60,000 nt of DNA. It comes from Tubiluchus corallicola. Its lineage: Eukaryota > Priapulida > Priapulimorpha > Priapulimorphida > Tubiluchidae. The notes beneath the pieces are model-generated. The model saw only the letters and a list, made by a program, of their open reading frames with translations, was not told the DNA's origin and did no database searches. Location of the stretch: positions 622,001 to 682,000 of the forward strand of contig JAQGDQ010000046.1 in NCBI GenBank assembly GCA_030141605.1, written 5' to 3'. Of this stretch, positions 12,701 through 25,400 are shown in pieces; the first letter of the stretch is position 1, and each line of letters opens with the position of its first letter. The position numbers and the translations under genes are program-made.

Positions 12701-15700
12701 CATGACCTACACATTTAATGATAAAAATGGCGGTGCTTAGTTTCCTGAGCGACCATAAAATAAGGTTAACCGACAGCCCTTATATACAGCCCGGAACATG
12801 TCCCATCTTTGACAATTTTGTCCCCTGTCCTCTCAGGGACATCCTGTATTTAGTTCGTTTTCAAATTTCGTAATAAAAATATATTTTTACTACCTTCTCA
12901 CAGTTCTTAGTTGTAACTTTATAAGTAATTATAAATTCTTTTTCTAGACTAACTTGATGAAAATAATTGAAATGTAATGAGTAAACCATATAGCTAGCGT
13001 TACTAGAAGTTCACACAAAACTGACGTGTTTGCAACTTTGTTCAGTTGCTCTGATTACCATTTTGCACTACAACTTGAATAAGTTTTTAGTTTATTTTCT
13101 GTTTTGCTTGTATTAAAATTATTTTCCTTTACACTTTTATATTGTCTCTATTGAATAATAATTTTGCAGTGATTTCACTTTCTCAGCATCTCTTTTAGTT
13201 ATCTGTATTGCCTATATTAAATAATAATAATAATGCTCTGTTGTCTGTTTTCAAATGATTTCACTTTTACAGATTTTTTAGCTTGTATTAAATAATTTTT
13301 AAATGATTTTACTTCTGTTTTCCTCATACCCATATTTAAATCTTGCTTTATAACTTATGTCTCAACTTTCATAATAAATTATATTGGTGCAGGCATGTAT
13401 AAATTTATATATATATATAATGTGTATAGTAATATATAGAGAGATTTTAAGGGTGTCCCGCATTTCTAATTTTCCGATCTGACAACCCTATCTTAAAATT
13501 AACTTGCTGAAAGCATTAAAACATTAAAATGCACAATTAGTCATAGTATTAGTAAAATATTTGTAATAGACAATTCAAGACAATCGGAATAACTCAAAAT
13601 GAGCAAGGGCATCTCGTATCTCGTACGTATTAAAATTTTTTATGCTTAATAAAAACTAAATGGCTAAGCAAGTAAGCTAACTAATGTTTCAACTTACCAT
13701 CCATCTTCTGTACCCAGCCACATTGTAGACTGCTGTGGATTGTTGCTCTGACTGATAGTCAGTGTGGAATCTTCCTTGTCAGATTCTCGAGAACTGTTGG
13801 TGTCTTTGATCTTGTGAATTTTATTGCTGTCACCTTCTGAAAAATCCAGAGTTATGTCCATTGTGTATTATTTGCAAATTGCAAAAACAAAAAGCATTCA
13901 ACGATCATCTTATCCATCATTTGGGACTACAAGCACTAATTATCAACACAAAGATTTTGGATTCAGAAAGAAATGATTTTCTGACTTTCTCTTTGAAAAT
14001 TATGAGTGTCTACACTCTAGCTAAGAACTATCTACACTCCACCATAATGAGCCAAGTTGTTTAAAGCAAACTGGACATATCACATGTGGCATGAAATTAT
14101 AATAATGATGATGATTAAAAGCTTAACGAAACTTAATTTACATCGCCTACTACAGCACTACCCATGATACAGACTTTGCTCACTATTGATAAGCTAATAG
14201 GCTCGTATTGGGGTTTAAAAGTGTACTGTCAGTGCAAGATATTATAGATCTAGATTTATATAATTAACACTTTGAGTAATTATAAAGACATTTATTATAC
14301 AATTCCCGGGGCCTGATATCAATCTGCAATATGAACAATCTTTTATCTCTTGTTAACATGCCTTGCACATGCCAACAACACAAAAATCACATGGCATATT
14401 TTGGAGTAGAAATGAAAAATAGAAAATTCTCACACCGCTGACACATGATCAACCTGATCATTCAACTGCAGTGAAAACAAGATTAATGGAAATTATGTGT
14501 GTATTGTGGAATCCCATTGGCTAAAGACAATTTACATATACTGTGCATAGTCAATAACAGCAGTTATCAAATTTTTTTACTGTCATAAAACTACATTGGT
14601 AAAAAAAGAATAGGTTTGGCACAGTAAGCTTCACTCTGGATCAGTTGCATTCACACACGCCTCATTTTATCAACTTGAAAAATAATGCAAATGTAAAGTT
14701 TATTGTCCGCAGACAATTTGATTCATTATTTGATTTCGCATCTTCAGTACGTATTACATAAACCCCATTATCAATTAAAATGTTATTCATTATTTTAGAT
14801 AGTTGCTTCAGCAGCTTAACCATCATTTATTTTCACTACTGCCCATTATTTGTGCACTTACCACCACCACTGTCCCGCTGATCTGCCTCATCTTCACTGG
14901 TATCACTGTGGCTTTCCATTTGCAGAAAACTTTGTCTCTGCACTTCATCCTCTCCGTCTTCTCTCATCACTGGGATGTCAGGTTTCTGAGATTTGAATGC
15001 CATGCGGCGCAAATTAGCATCCAACCTAAAATGCAGCTAAACTGTAAATCCTATGCATGGTATCTCTAACATAAAATTATAAGTTAAAATCTAATGTTAA
15101 AATGTCGCATTGTGCTACAACATAAAATATTTCGACCACTGTTTTTGAATAACAAGATAATAGTTCTTGATAACCGTTGGCCAATGATCAACAATAGTTG
15201 TTTTCATTTTCAATACTTTAGTTTATGGTCAGCGGGTACATTTCTCTGAAGATCATGTGTAATGCAACAAACTGAAATCAAGCCAAGAAAATTACTGACT
15301 TTGTAAAGTATTCCATCAAGGAAAGAGAAAGGAAAAGACAGTAATACAGAGGAAAGAAAAGGGAAAGAAGGTGAATAGAGAATGAAAGGAGAGAAAGGGA
15401 AGCAACAGAGCAAGGCAAGAGGAGGGAAAGAGAAGTAAAGGGAGGGGGAATGATGCAGAGGGGGAAATTAAGCAGCAAAAAGAAAGAAAAAGTCAAGTGA
15501 GAAAAGTAGGCTAAAGGAGACAAAACAGAGGAGAGGAGAAAAAGTAGAATGCATAAAGTAGAACAGGACCGAGTAGAGTCGTACCAAGCAGGGGGAAGAT
15601 GAGAGAAGAGGACAGGAGGGCCTGTCCTGGGTTGGACAGCAGAGTGTTCTAAATTTCGGAGTGCAACCATGCAGGCTTGAGTTCGAGTCTAGCATCTGCC

Positions 15701-18700
15701 TTCACTAGGACATATATCCTCTGCATGTTATTCATTATATATGTTATGCCGTTGCAGCCTTGCCGGTGTTGCTATTTGTTAAATGAGCAATGATAAATAA
15801 ATTTCGTCTTTTATTCTTTAGAGAAAAGGAGAAGAAAAGTGAGGAAATAGGAGAGGGGAGAAGAGAGGAGAGGAGGGAAGAGTAGAGGAGAGGAGAGGAG
15901 AGGAGAGAGGAGAGGAGAGGAGAGGAGAGGAGAGGAGAGGAAAGGAAAGGGTAAAGTAGGGTAGGGAACGAGAGGAGAAGGGATGGGAGAGGATGGGAGA
16001 AGAAGAGAGAGGAAAGAGGACAAGAGAGGAGAAGAAAGGAATACAAATAAACAAAACCACACAAAAATCATCCTGGAAAAAGACATAATAGGCCTGAAGC
16101 CATCCCAATATTCTTTAAATGTAATATCGGACATATACTTACTGAGCAACAGCAGGGACTGAAGCTACACATAGTATTCGTGCATTGCACACTCCATTAC
16201 AAGAAGTGACTTCTGGTTCAGGTTGAAGACAGAGAACACATACTTGGCCCACGTATCCATCACTATTGCACACCCATACATCACGCAGATTGAAGGCATT
16301 AAGGTCTAGTGTTGCAGCAGCACATGTAAACTGGAGACCAGCTCGCGTTTTACGAATAGGTAATGCCTTCACGAATTCCGGAGGTATTCTACTGTGCGAT
16401 GATGGTGCTGGAAGAAAATAATTTTATTTTATTTTTATGTACTGGAAAAAAACATGTGCTTACCTCGACAATACGTGACTACATAACATCAGAGGCGTCT
16501 ATCTTTTATTTAGACATATTATATTTACATTATTCGCTTACATTTGGAAAGTTTTTCTTTGGCATCAAGGAAGTCTCGTTCCCATCCTAATCGTTTTTCA
16601 GCACTCCAGAATAACACAGATATGTTTTCAATGCCATCCCTGCAAGTGTGATGTAATCACAGAAATTATGTTAGATAATGCTTAAGAAGCTAAACTAGAT
16701 TTAATTAAGGATTTTGAGGAAAAGACACACCACTGCTATACAGCTATCTAATGCAAAATGCACTACAACATGAACTAGATGAAACAACATCAACAAAAGT
16801 CACGAAATTTTTCTTTTTCGTGTCTAAAGGTTTATTAATAAATTGGAAATGTAAACATGTTCCTGACAAACAATGCTTATATTGTGTTCAACAAAACCTT
16901 GCCTACAACAAAAAAATAACCTTAAAATTAAAATTACGTTTTATACTTTGAAATTCTAAAATTAATTAATAATTATACAATTCAATATTCCAAAAATTAA
17001 AAGAAAAATAAAACCCCTATTAATTATCTAAAAGTGCAAAATCCAGATAGAAAAAAGAGCAAAAAATTTAAAATTTTATTTTCTAGCAAACTAATGAAAA
17101 AAGCTTACAGATAATTATATGCAACAGTATTATGAATGTTGTCAGTTAGCCTATATCCTGCATCATATAATCACATGAACATGATACACATGTTGGTTTG
17201 CAATCAATACTCTCAGGTAAACAGTGATTGCAGTACATACGTGTGAATCAACTTGTCAACAACAAACGGGGCTACTTACACATTCGTCTGCGATCTCCTC
17301 CATAATAATTAATTAGCTGCATTTTGTTGCCGCACAGCATTAATCATTTAATCAAGCTTGGACATGTGTATTAATCAAGTCAAAATTTTAATATATCAAC
17401 TAAGAAAAAGCTGTCTGGCTAAATTTCCTAAACCATTGACAACTTGGGCAATAGTTGACTCTCAAATCTAATTATGACAAATTCTACCAATATACAGTCA
17501 TAGAAATAATGTTGTAAATGATGCCAAACTCTCAGCTATATTTAAGTTAATATCTATTGCAGCAGCTGCTATTACTTAATATGCCACGTCAGTTAGCGAT
17601 ATAAAATCAAAAGCAGCACTGCCAACATTTGGACATAAAACTAAGTATAATTAGAAAACTTCATGATAAAGTTAATTTTATAATTATGTAATGCGTACAT
17701 GTAGCGGTTAAGAGGTAAAGGCATCACATTTAATCCATTACAAACTTATACTTCATATTGTCCACAGTATACTTTTGATTGGCTCCATCTTGACATCTCA
17801 TTTAAAAAAAAATCTACTAGCACTTCTTTGCGATTTGGGACCATTGTGCAACAATTATATAAAAAAACACATGGAATAATTTGTAGTTGCCTGTTCAAGT
17901 TATGTGAAAATGTGTAAACAAAAGGTGTTAGCTATGCAAAAACTATTTTAGTAGACAAGTATGTGAATCTGGTGGTTGGTTACTAATTACTTATTGCCCA
18001 GTGCTCACTAGTAATGCACTTACTCTGTGGTGACACCCAGGTCCAGCCTGGTGTACATAGGATCAGTATTTACATTAGCTATCTTCCCATCTGTCATCTG
18101 CTTATTTACAGCTTCCATCATATCACGTATAAGCTCGTCTAGTGTCTATAACAACACATGATTAATGCTATTAACAAACATATTTTGAAATTAAAGACAC
18201 AGTAGCTAATTGTAAAATCAACTATAATAAAAAATTTTGTCACATTTGCAACTAATCTTTTAAGTTGCTTGCTGCAGAATGAAGAAAAGAAATGTTTTCT
18301 TCGTTCATTAAGAGATTAAGATTAGACTCCATGTTTGCATTCAGTATACTATAATCAATAAGTAATTATTTCAGTTTGCAGTTATAGGGCCAGTGCACCT
18401 TTTTGGCATCCGGCATTATACAGCTCATACAATCTCATTATCACAATGTAGGGCCACGATTAAACACAAGATAAAACAAAGATAATGCATCTTTGCAGAA
18501 ACAATAAAGTTTTAAATATAAATAAAAACAGCCTTTACTTTCAAGTTAAAAAACATTATAATATGGAACTTCACGAAATTTCAGCTGTGACATTTTTAAT
18601 TAAAAGCCAGAATGAGTATTGTTTTTTATCAAATGTAAAAAAAACCGAATGTAGAAAATTTTGATACAAGTAAGATTGGTACTATCAAGTTTGGAACAGG

Positions 18701-21700
18701 TAAAATTGGTATGAGGAAAATTTGGTAATAGAAATTTCTAGCATGTGGTGATTTTGGTAGAGGCAAATTTGGTACAATGATCTTTAAGTACAAGGAATAT
18801 TTAGTACAAGGAAAATCTAGCATGGTGGATGTTTGATATGAGGAAAATACGGTACCAGCATATTGTTTAATACAAAGAAACACTGGTACAAGGTGTGGTG
18901 AAGTTAGTTAATGTGCCGCTCGTGTAAGCGAGGATTTCCCATATACACTCATATCTCGGTTTGCTTGACTTCGCTTTAATGGTATCGGAAAAACTGGACA
19001 AAATCTGAACCGATGAAAGTCCCGCATACTACGGACACAGCACATTGTTTTGCAAGCTGACTGGTAGTTGGCGGTCCGACACTTTGTTTACATCATTACA
19101 TCACTGTAACCAAACAGCATGTAACAACACGAGTGTAGCTAGTATGTCAGCAGCAGCCCGTACTAGACATTTTTGGGACAATTAGGCAATTGACTCTACA
19201 CTACCATGAGTCTAATACATGGCGTCCTACTGTATTAGCTTAGTATTGGTAAATACGGACGTCGGCAAGTGCAGACCGATGTCTCCCTGTTTTTGTCCAG
19301 CAAACCAAGATATGAGTGTATGTAAAATGTCGTAGAGTGGTTTCTAAGTTGTTTAAAGCCAATAAATTTTTGCTACCACTTAAATAATGGTTTTACGTCT
19401 CAATAACTCTACAACACAAGGAAGTTTCGTACTAGGAAAGTTTGGTACTGGAAAATTAGGTACTAAGCGAAAAAGAAAGCATTTCTATATCTCAATATAA
19501 AATAATGGTTTTAACTGAAAATTGGGGAAGCTTCCCTATAGGGAGGTTTATCCAATAGGGATGAAATGTGATCCTAAGGAAGTCTACTTTATTAAAGAGC
19601 TCACAAAACATCATAGTCAATAGTGCGTATCAGCTAAAATTTTATCGGTGTTTATTCCACCCAAGTACATTTGAGAATTTGATCAGTAAAATCTAAAAAA
19701 TCACCATCTCACAATGCAAATTTTATGAAAGCTTGGTCAATTTGTATTTTTTGGAAAAAATAATCTTTTCTTTGTTTTTTTCTGTACAAAACTTATCAAG
19801 AGGAGATGAGAACAAGGCACTGAAGGCCAAGGATATCACTGAAGGAGAACATCCTACATAAGCATAGTATGGTTTCCAGCAAGGCCCACAAATTGGAGTG
19901 AGAACTGTTCTTCTTGAAGCTCCTGCTGTTGCTACTGCTGCTGGCAGTAGTGACAGTGATGGGGTAAAGTTGCCTTGATGCTGTTGTTGGCAGCGGCAAT
20001 GTCATCATCATGATCACAGTTATCACTGTCATTGAAATTGCCATTGTTTCAAGTTGACACATTGTTGCTTCTGCATCTTGATTTTGCTTTTACTGTTGCT
20101 AATACGGTGATAGATAGAGAAGCATGATGGAAGTGATGATGATAATGATGATGACTAACACATCGATGAAGATGGTTATGATGGTGGTGACACTGACTCA
20201 CACATATAAATATTATGAGCTAGAGTAGGAGCGATTTCATAGTCTTTGGTGTTACGGCTGCCGAAACGAATCCCTCATCTCCTACATGGAAAGAAGACGT
20301 CTTACTATACCATACCATCACACTATACTGCCCAGTCTTTCACACGGCATAGCTAGTTCATTCAGTTACCTTTTTCAAAACACTCAGTAGCAGTTTTATA
20401 CATACTGAGTTTGTAGGGTTGCAACACATTCCATCTATTAAAAATCTAAATTTTTATAGTTACAGCTTCGTTGGTATCAATGGGAATTTTAGGTTTGGCA
20501 TGTTAAATTTTCTCAATGCGCGCATGTCTCTTTAACTGTGTCTTTTTAACCTTAATATGGACCTCTTTAACTTGCTCGAGAAGGTTATATAAAAGTTATT
20601 TTCATAGTATCAAACTTTCACTACATCAAATTTTCCAGGTATCAAAATTATCAGAACCAAATTTACCTGTACCAAACTTACTGCATAGTAAAATAACTAG
20701 ATCTGAAAATTAGGTTGTTGTGCCCTCAGTCAAGCATTGCTTTTTTGAACAGGGGCTTGCTCTCCACATAGACAAATGTAACACACTAATCCTTTGCATC
20801 ACTTTTTACGACGAACTTTTGTTATTTAACCTGTTATGGCAGCGTACATGTAAAAACATATATTTGCAGTAGTTTATACCTCATGCGATATGGACAATGA
20901 AGAAGCCAAGTCGCTGATACGACCTAAAGTGTGCATGTCTTGCTCTAGGTTGTCTTTGTCAGCTATCACCTTGTCTGTTGTTAATGGAACAGCTAAAATG
21001 TCAAAAAATTGTAACTGTCATTTCTAGTGCCGATTAGAATTATGTGCATTAGCCTTCAACGAACAGTTTTTTGAGCACTGAATTTTAGAATAAGGAAAAG
21101 AGTAAGAAGAGTGATATAGCATTTCTCTTATTCACTTAATTTGCAAAACATTAAAACATTAAACAGATATTCATCATTTTCAACAAAGATTTTTAATAAT
21201 AATAACAAAATACTTTTTTACATATTAGCGAACTTGTAAATTCACATAAAAGTCACACTTCTGCTTTTTCAATGTGCACGGGTGTGTTAACCAATAGGCT
21301 AATAAGGCTATAGCTTGGGGCGTCAAAGTTTGAGGACATCAAATTTTAGAAAAAATTCTTATTCTCCTCAGAAAATGTGTATACTTTTATATTCATGTAG
21401 AGAGCAGTTTATAACGCACAACAGGCAGTTACTGAGAGCAGCTGTTATAAGTGTCACATAATGAACTTGGGTAATATATTATACAAGCAGTTGCATAGCC
21501 TATGGGAATATAAGAGTTATGCATGTACATATAATTAAAAATAACTACGTAGAAAGTAGACTAATAGTGCTTCTAATACACCACAAGTAATTGTTAAATC
21601 TGCTCATTACATAAGTAACCATAAATTCACAATAGAGATGACTGGGACAGAACTATCAACCTACAGCATCATAAAGTCTCAATACGCTCCTGTCAATGTG

Positions 21701-22410
21701 TAGCCGCATTTTTTTGTTTAGTGGTATCTTTTTCATTTTACAGGTGCTAATTACTAAGTAGCCATGAGCCTGTAACAAATTTCCCTGATTAGTGAGAAAT
21801 TGCTGATTAATGACAAAAATACTATAAAAGCACCCACAAACAGAAGAACGCACACTTTACTTACATTTAACAATGTCAAGATCAGCTAATGAAATCTTCA
21901 TTAATAATTTGTATTTGTTTGACTCCAGAGTCATATATCCCAAAGATGATAAAGAACTGAAATAAGTTAAAAAGCAATGTTACATCTTATGTCAGCAAGT
22001 ATATAAAAGCGTTTGTGCCTCATGCATTATACATATATGGATGTTACTATGCATTTTATTGAAGCAAAATTGCATGCAGCATGTGTGTGTGTGTGTGCGT
22101 TATTAGCTCTTATGCAAATACATATACAACTAAATAACTCGCCGAAAAATGCATTAGCTCTAACATTATAGCAGCGATTCGGATTCTGAAACAGACCAAT
22201 TAGTTTGTTGTTGCTTATGCTGATATATTCAAACACAAAAAACACTTACAGGGTTTGGGAGGATTTTCGTATTGTTCCACTTTTCCGTTTCACTGTTGTT
22301 ATAATAAGGAGATCAGAACACAAGAACATACAGCGTTCTTTTTTTGCACCTAGGTGATTCTGCAAAACATCAAATTTATGTTACTAAACTAAGTAAAAAA
22401 CATAGAGAAA

Positions 22411-22442
<32 letters not shown>

Positions 22443-25400
22443 AAATGTTATTAATGGTTACTAAATACGTTAGACAAAAGCACTGCCTTTATGAAAGACT
22501 GAAACAATTCAGAGTTGCCTAAAACCATGTGAAAGACATGCATGTATTGAAAAATTTGAAAATTGATCTTGAGCATTATGATGAATAAGTTGTTGTGACA
22601 AGAGATGTCTAGCAGGTCATTTATAACTGCCTTTGGCAGTAGTAAATTAAGACTAAATGGTTTACTATATCAAACGTCTCAGACTTCACCCACGGTATGT
22701 AGTATATGAGCTTTGTAGTTCCCCCACATTCGTAGTATTTCGTTCTTCTTGAAGGAAACCTTAGATATTAATTTAAATGTACAAACATTCATATACATGT
22801 ATATAATTGAAATGTACGTATTAATATAATTATACATACAATTATGGTAACTATGTCATAACGGACGAACGTCCTATCCACTTGCACGAGCTGCAAAAAA
22901 TTATACCACAAATGAACATAATGCAATCCATTCCAAGCTTGTATAAATTGTTTTAAGACTATCATAAAATTGCTTGGCCAATTTTAATATTAATGAAAAT
23001 TGAATTTACTAAATGTAGAAAAAATACATTTTGCATTATATAAAAGAGCTGACTTTAAATTTTGAGTTTTCTTTCTGCAAAACTCTGAAAGAGGTGATAA
23101 CAAACTAGTCCGTAATGCAAAACATAAGATTTCTTGTTTGGCACACGTGTGTACATTTTGCTTGCACGTATTTGTAAATAACGTACAAACATTAGTAACA
23201 TGCTGTGCTTTACATGATGCCGTGATATCACAATAGGAAAAAATGACACCACACACCAGAACAAAGCATCACACAGCGTTAGATTTTCGTCAAATTTTGC
23301 AAGAATTCAAATAGATACTCGCAATGGCAAGTTACGAGAATCACCTGCATCTAAATTTAACAAAAGGACATAGTTTTACAGTGAATATTTTAATGAAATA
23401 GGTTATATTTAAGTGTTTCAAATTGATTTTTTCTGATTAAGTATGTTAATAACTTAGTGGAGCAATAGAATCACGAAAAGCATAAAAAGTTCAGTATCTT
23501 TATTTTCTTTGTCAAATTTTAAAAACAAATTTAAAAACCGTATAGAACGAAGTTGAACATTTTTTGAGGCATTATAATACATGCCATTATTAATGACATA
23601 TTTTACAACTTTTCCTTTATACTATGCTTTTTGCAGTTTTGTTTGCACACTTTGCACACCACACTTTATTTGACTTCATTTGACTTGAATTCATCTTAAA
23701 TCATTTAAATCATCTTCTCAGAATCTCGTTTTTCCAAAGCTGCCTCTGAAGATTTTCCAAATGTCATGTACCCCTCTGAAACCATGTGCAGTATTCTAGA
23801 TAAGGTCTAACCAAACCAATGTATAATTTCAATATAATTTCTTTTTTGTAGAAACAATGTGCTTCTTTATCATCTCTAAAATTTTATTTACTTTGGAATG
23901 CCATTACTGGAAAGACATATTACTGATGGAAGAAGTGCAAAGGCATACTACGAGAATAATATTTGGTTGTAAAAATCTCTACTTCACATATTTAGAAAGA
24001 TGAAGGTATTGACCTCACATGAATTAGGAAGACACCGTTGAGATCTTACTGAAGTTTACAAAATACTGACTAGGAAAGAAAACATTTTGCCTGAAAATTT
24101 CTTTGACTTAGATGTTGATTAAAAAACTATAGGACAGTTTAAAACATTTTAAAGAGAGGTAACATCTCCATATTCATAAATATTCGTTTACTGTGAGAGT
24201 AGTGATTGCTGCAACAACTCTAGTAAAGTTTAAATCTTTAATTGATGATTTTTTTTTGAAAAATAACAGGTTTCTAATCAGTGTGCTTGCTTAACTCCTA
24301 ATCATGACAACATAATAATATCTGATGTAACTTGAGCACTTGATCCTTGTCATCATTGATGATCTAAATTGGTTAATAAAATCTTGGCAACACAGACGCA
24401 TCTAATAAACAATTGTACTCACGTCCGTTAAACCCTCTATCACGTTTTCAACTTCCCTGAGTCGATTCTGTTGATACTCGGCTACTTCCGTTTCGTGTTC
24501 AATCCTGTTTATCTTCACGGCTAGCTCATGAACTTCTCGCTGTGCACCGACCAGCAACCGATGATCTGGATGATCTATGTGCGTATGCTTCAAGAGTTCC
24601 TGTAAAATTGAACATATTCAAGGTAAGGCCTGGTTATAGTTAAAAAAACAGAATTAGTTCCTGAACTTTATGTCACAAATAAAAGCACATGGAATGCTTT
24701 CATGAAAAATTTCACTATTCCTGAAATCAGGGACTGGTTATAATGGGATGCTATAATTTCTCCATCAATGTGGAAAAGAGCTGAAGAATCAAAGCAAAAA
24801 ACCTGATTAATACTGATCAGTCATTATCTGTTAAGTACATTAAATATGATCTCCTGTCTTCTGCATGAATTTTAATAAGACAGACCTATTGTTAGTCATT
24901 GTCATAATTAGCTTCCATGGCTCTAACTCTACGTATTATAGAATGAATCAGGTAACCAGGTTGATGAGGCAATACAATTTACTCAAACAATTCTCAAATG
25001 TTTAATGAACCTGTAAGCCACTATCTTTTCCAACATTATAAATATAATTATACTAAATAAAGCATAACATCATTCACCAAAAGCACTTTGATGATTAAAA
25101 TCGTATTGTTTATACTAAACTAAAGCTCTCCCGTGCCAATTTTTTGCATTGCTTAGAACTTCTTACTTCAATAAGTAGCATTAAGATTAATTTCTGTTAC
25201 TGTTATAACCACTTGAAAAGAAAGATATAGGCTTTATTTGTGCGCATATGATTTTATATATATATATCAATCCTGAAGCTAGATGATTATGTACAGCTGA
25301 ACACGTCATGAATGTTAGTGAAATTTGTGAATTCTGACATACATAAATTTTACTATACGAATTTTTCCAAAAGATGCAATTTTTTGCAACCCAATCAGTG

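Noticed and set aside
15744-16149. Three overlapping minus-strand frames of 96-112 codons rich in S, L and P
   Set aside because: They are shadows of the polypurine tract; all three frames show the same short-period pattern.
22600-22760. Minus-strand reading with NTTNVGELQSSYTTYRG as a candidate exon
   Set aside because: It ends in a stop, has no matching phase and no family motif; probably old repeat DNA.
23259-23364. Acceptor-like CAG followed by GDSRNLPLRV on the minus strand as the missing DH-PH exon
   Set aside because: The segment to the next GT is 26 bases and breaks the frame; the 51-nt exon at 22840-22890 fits far better.
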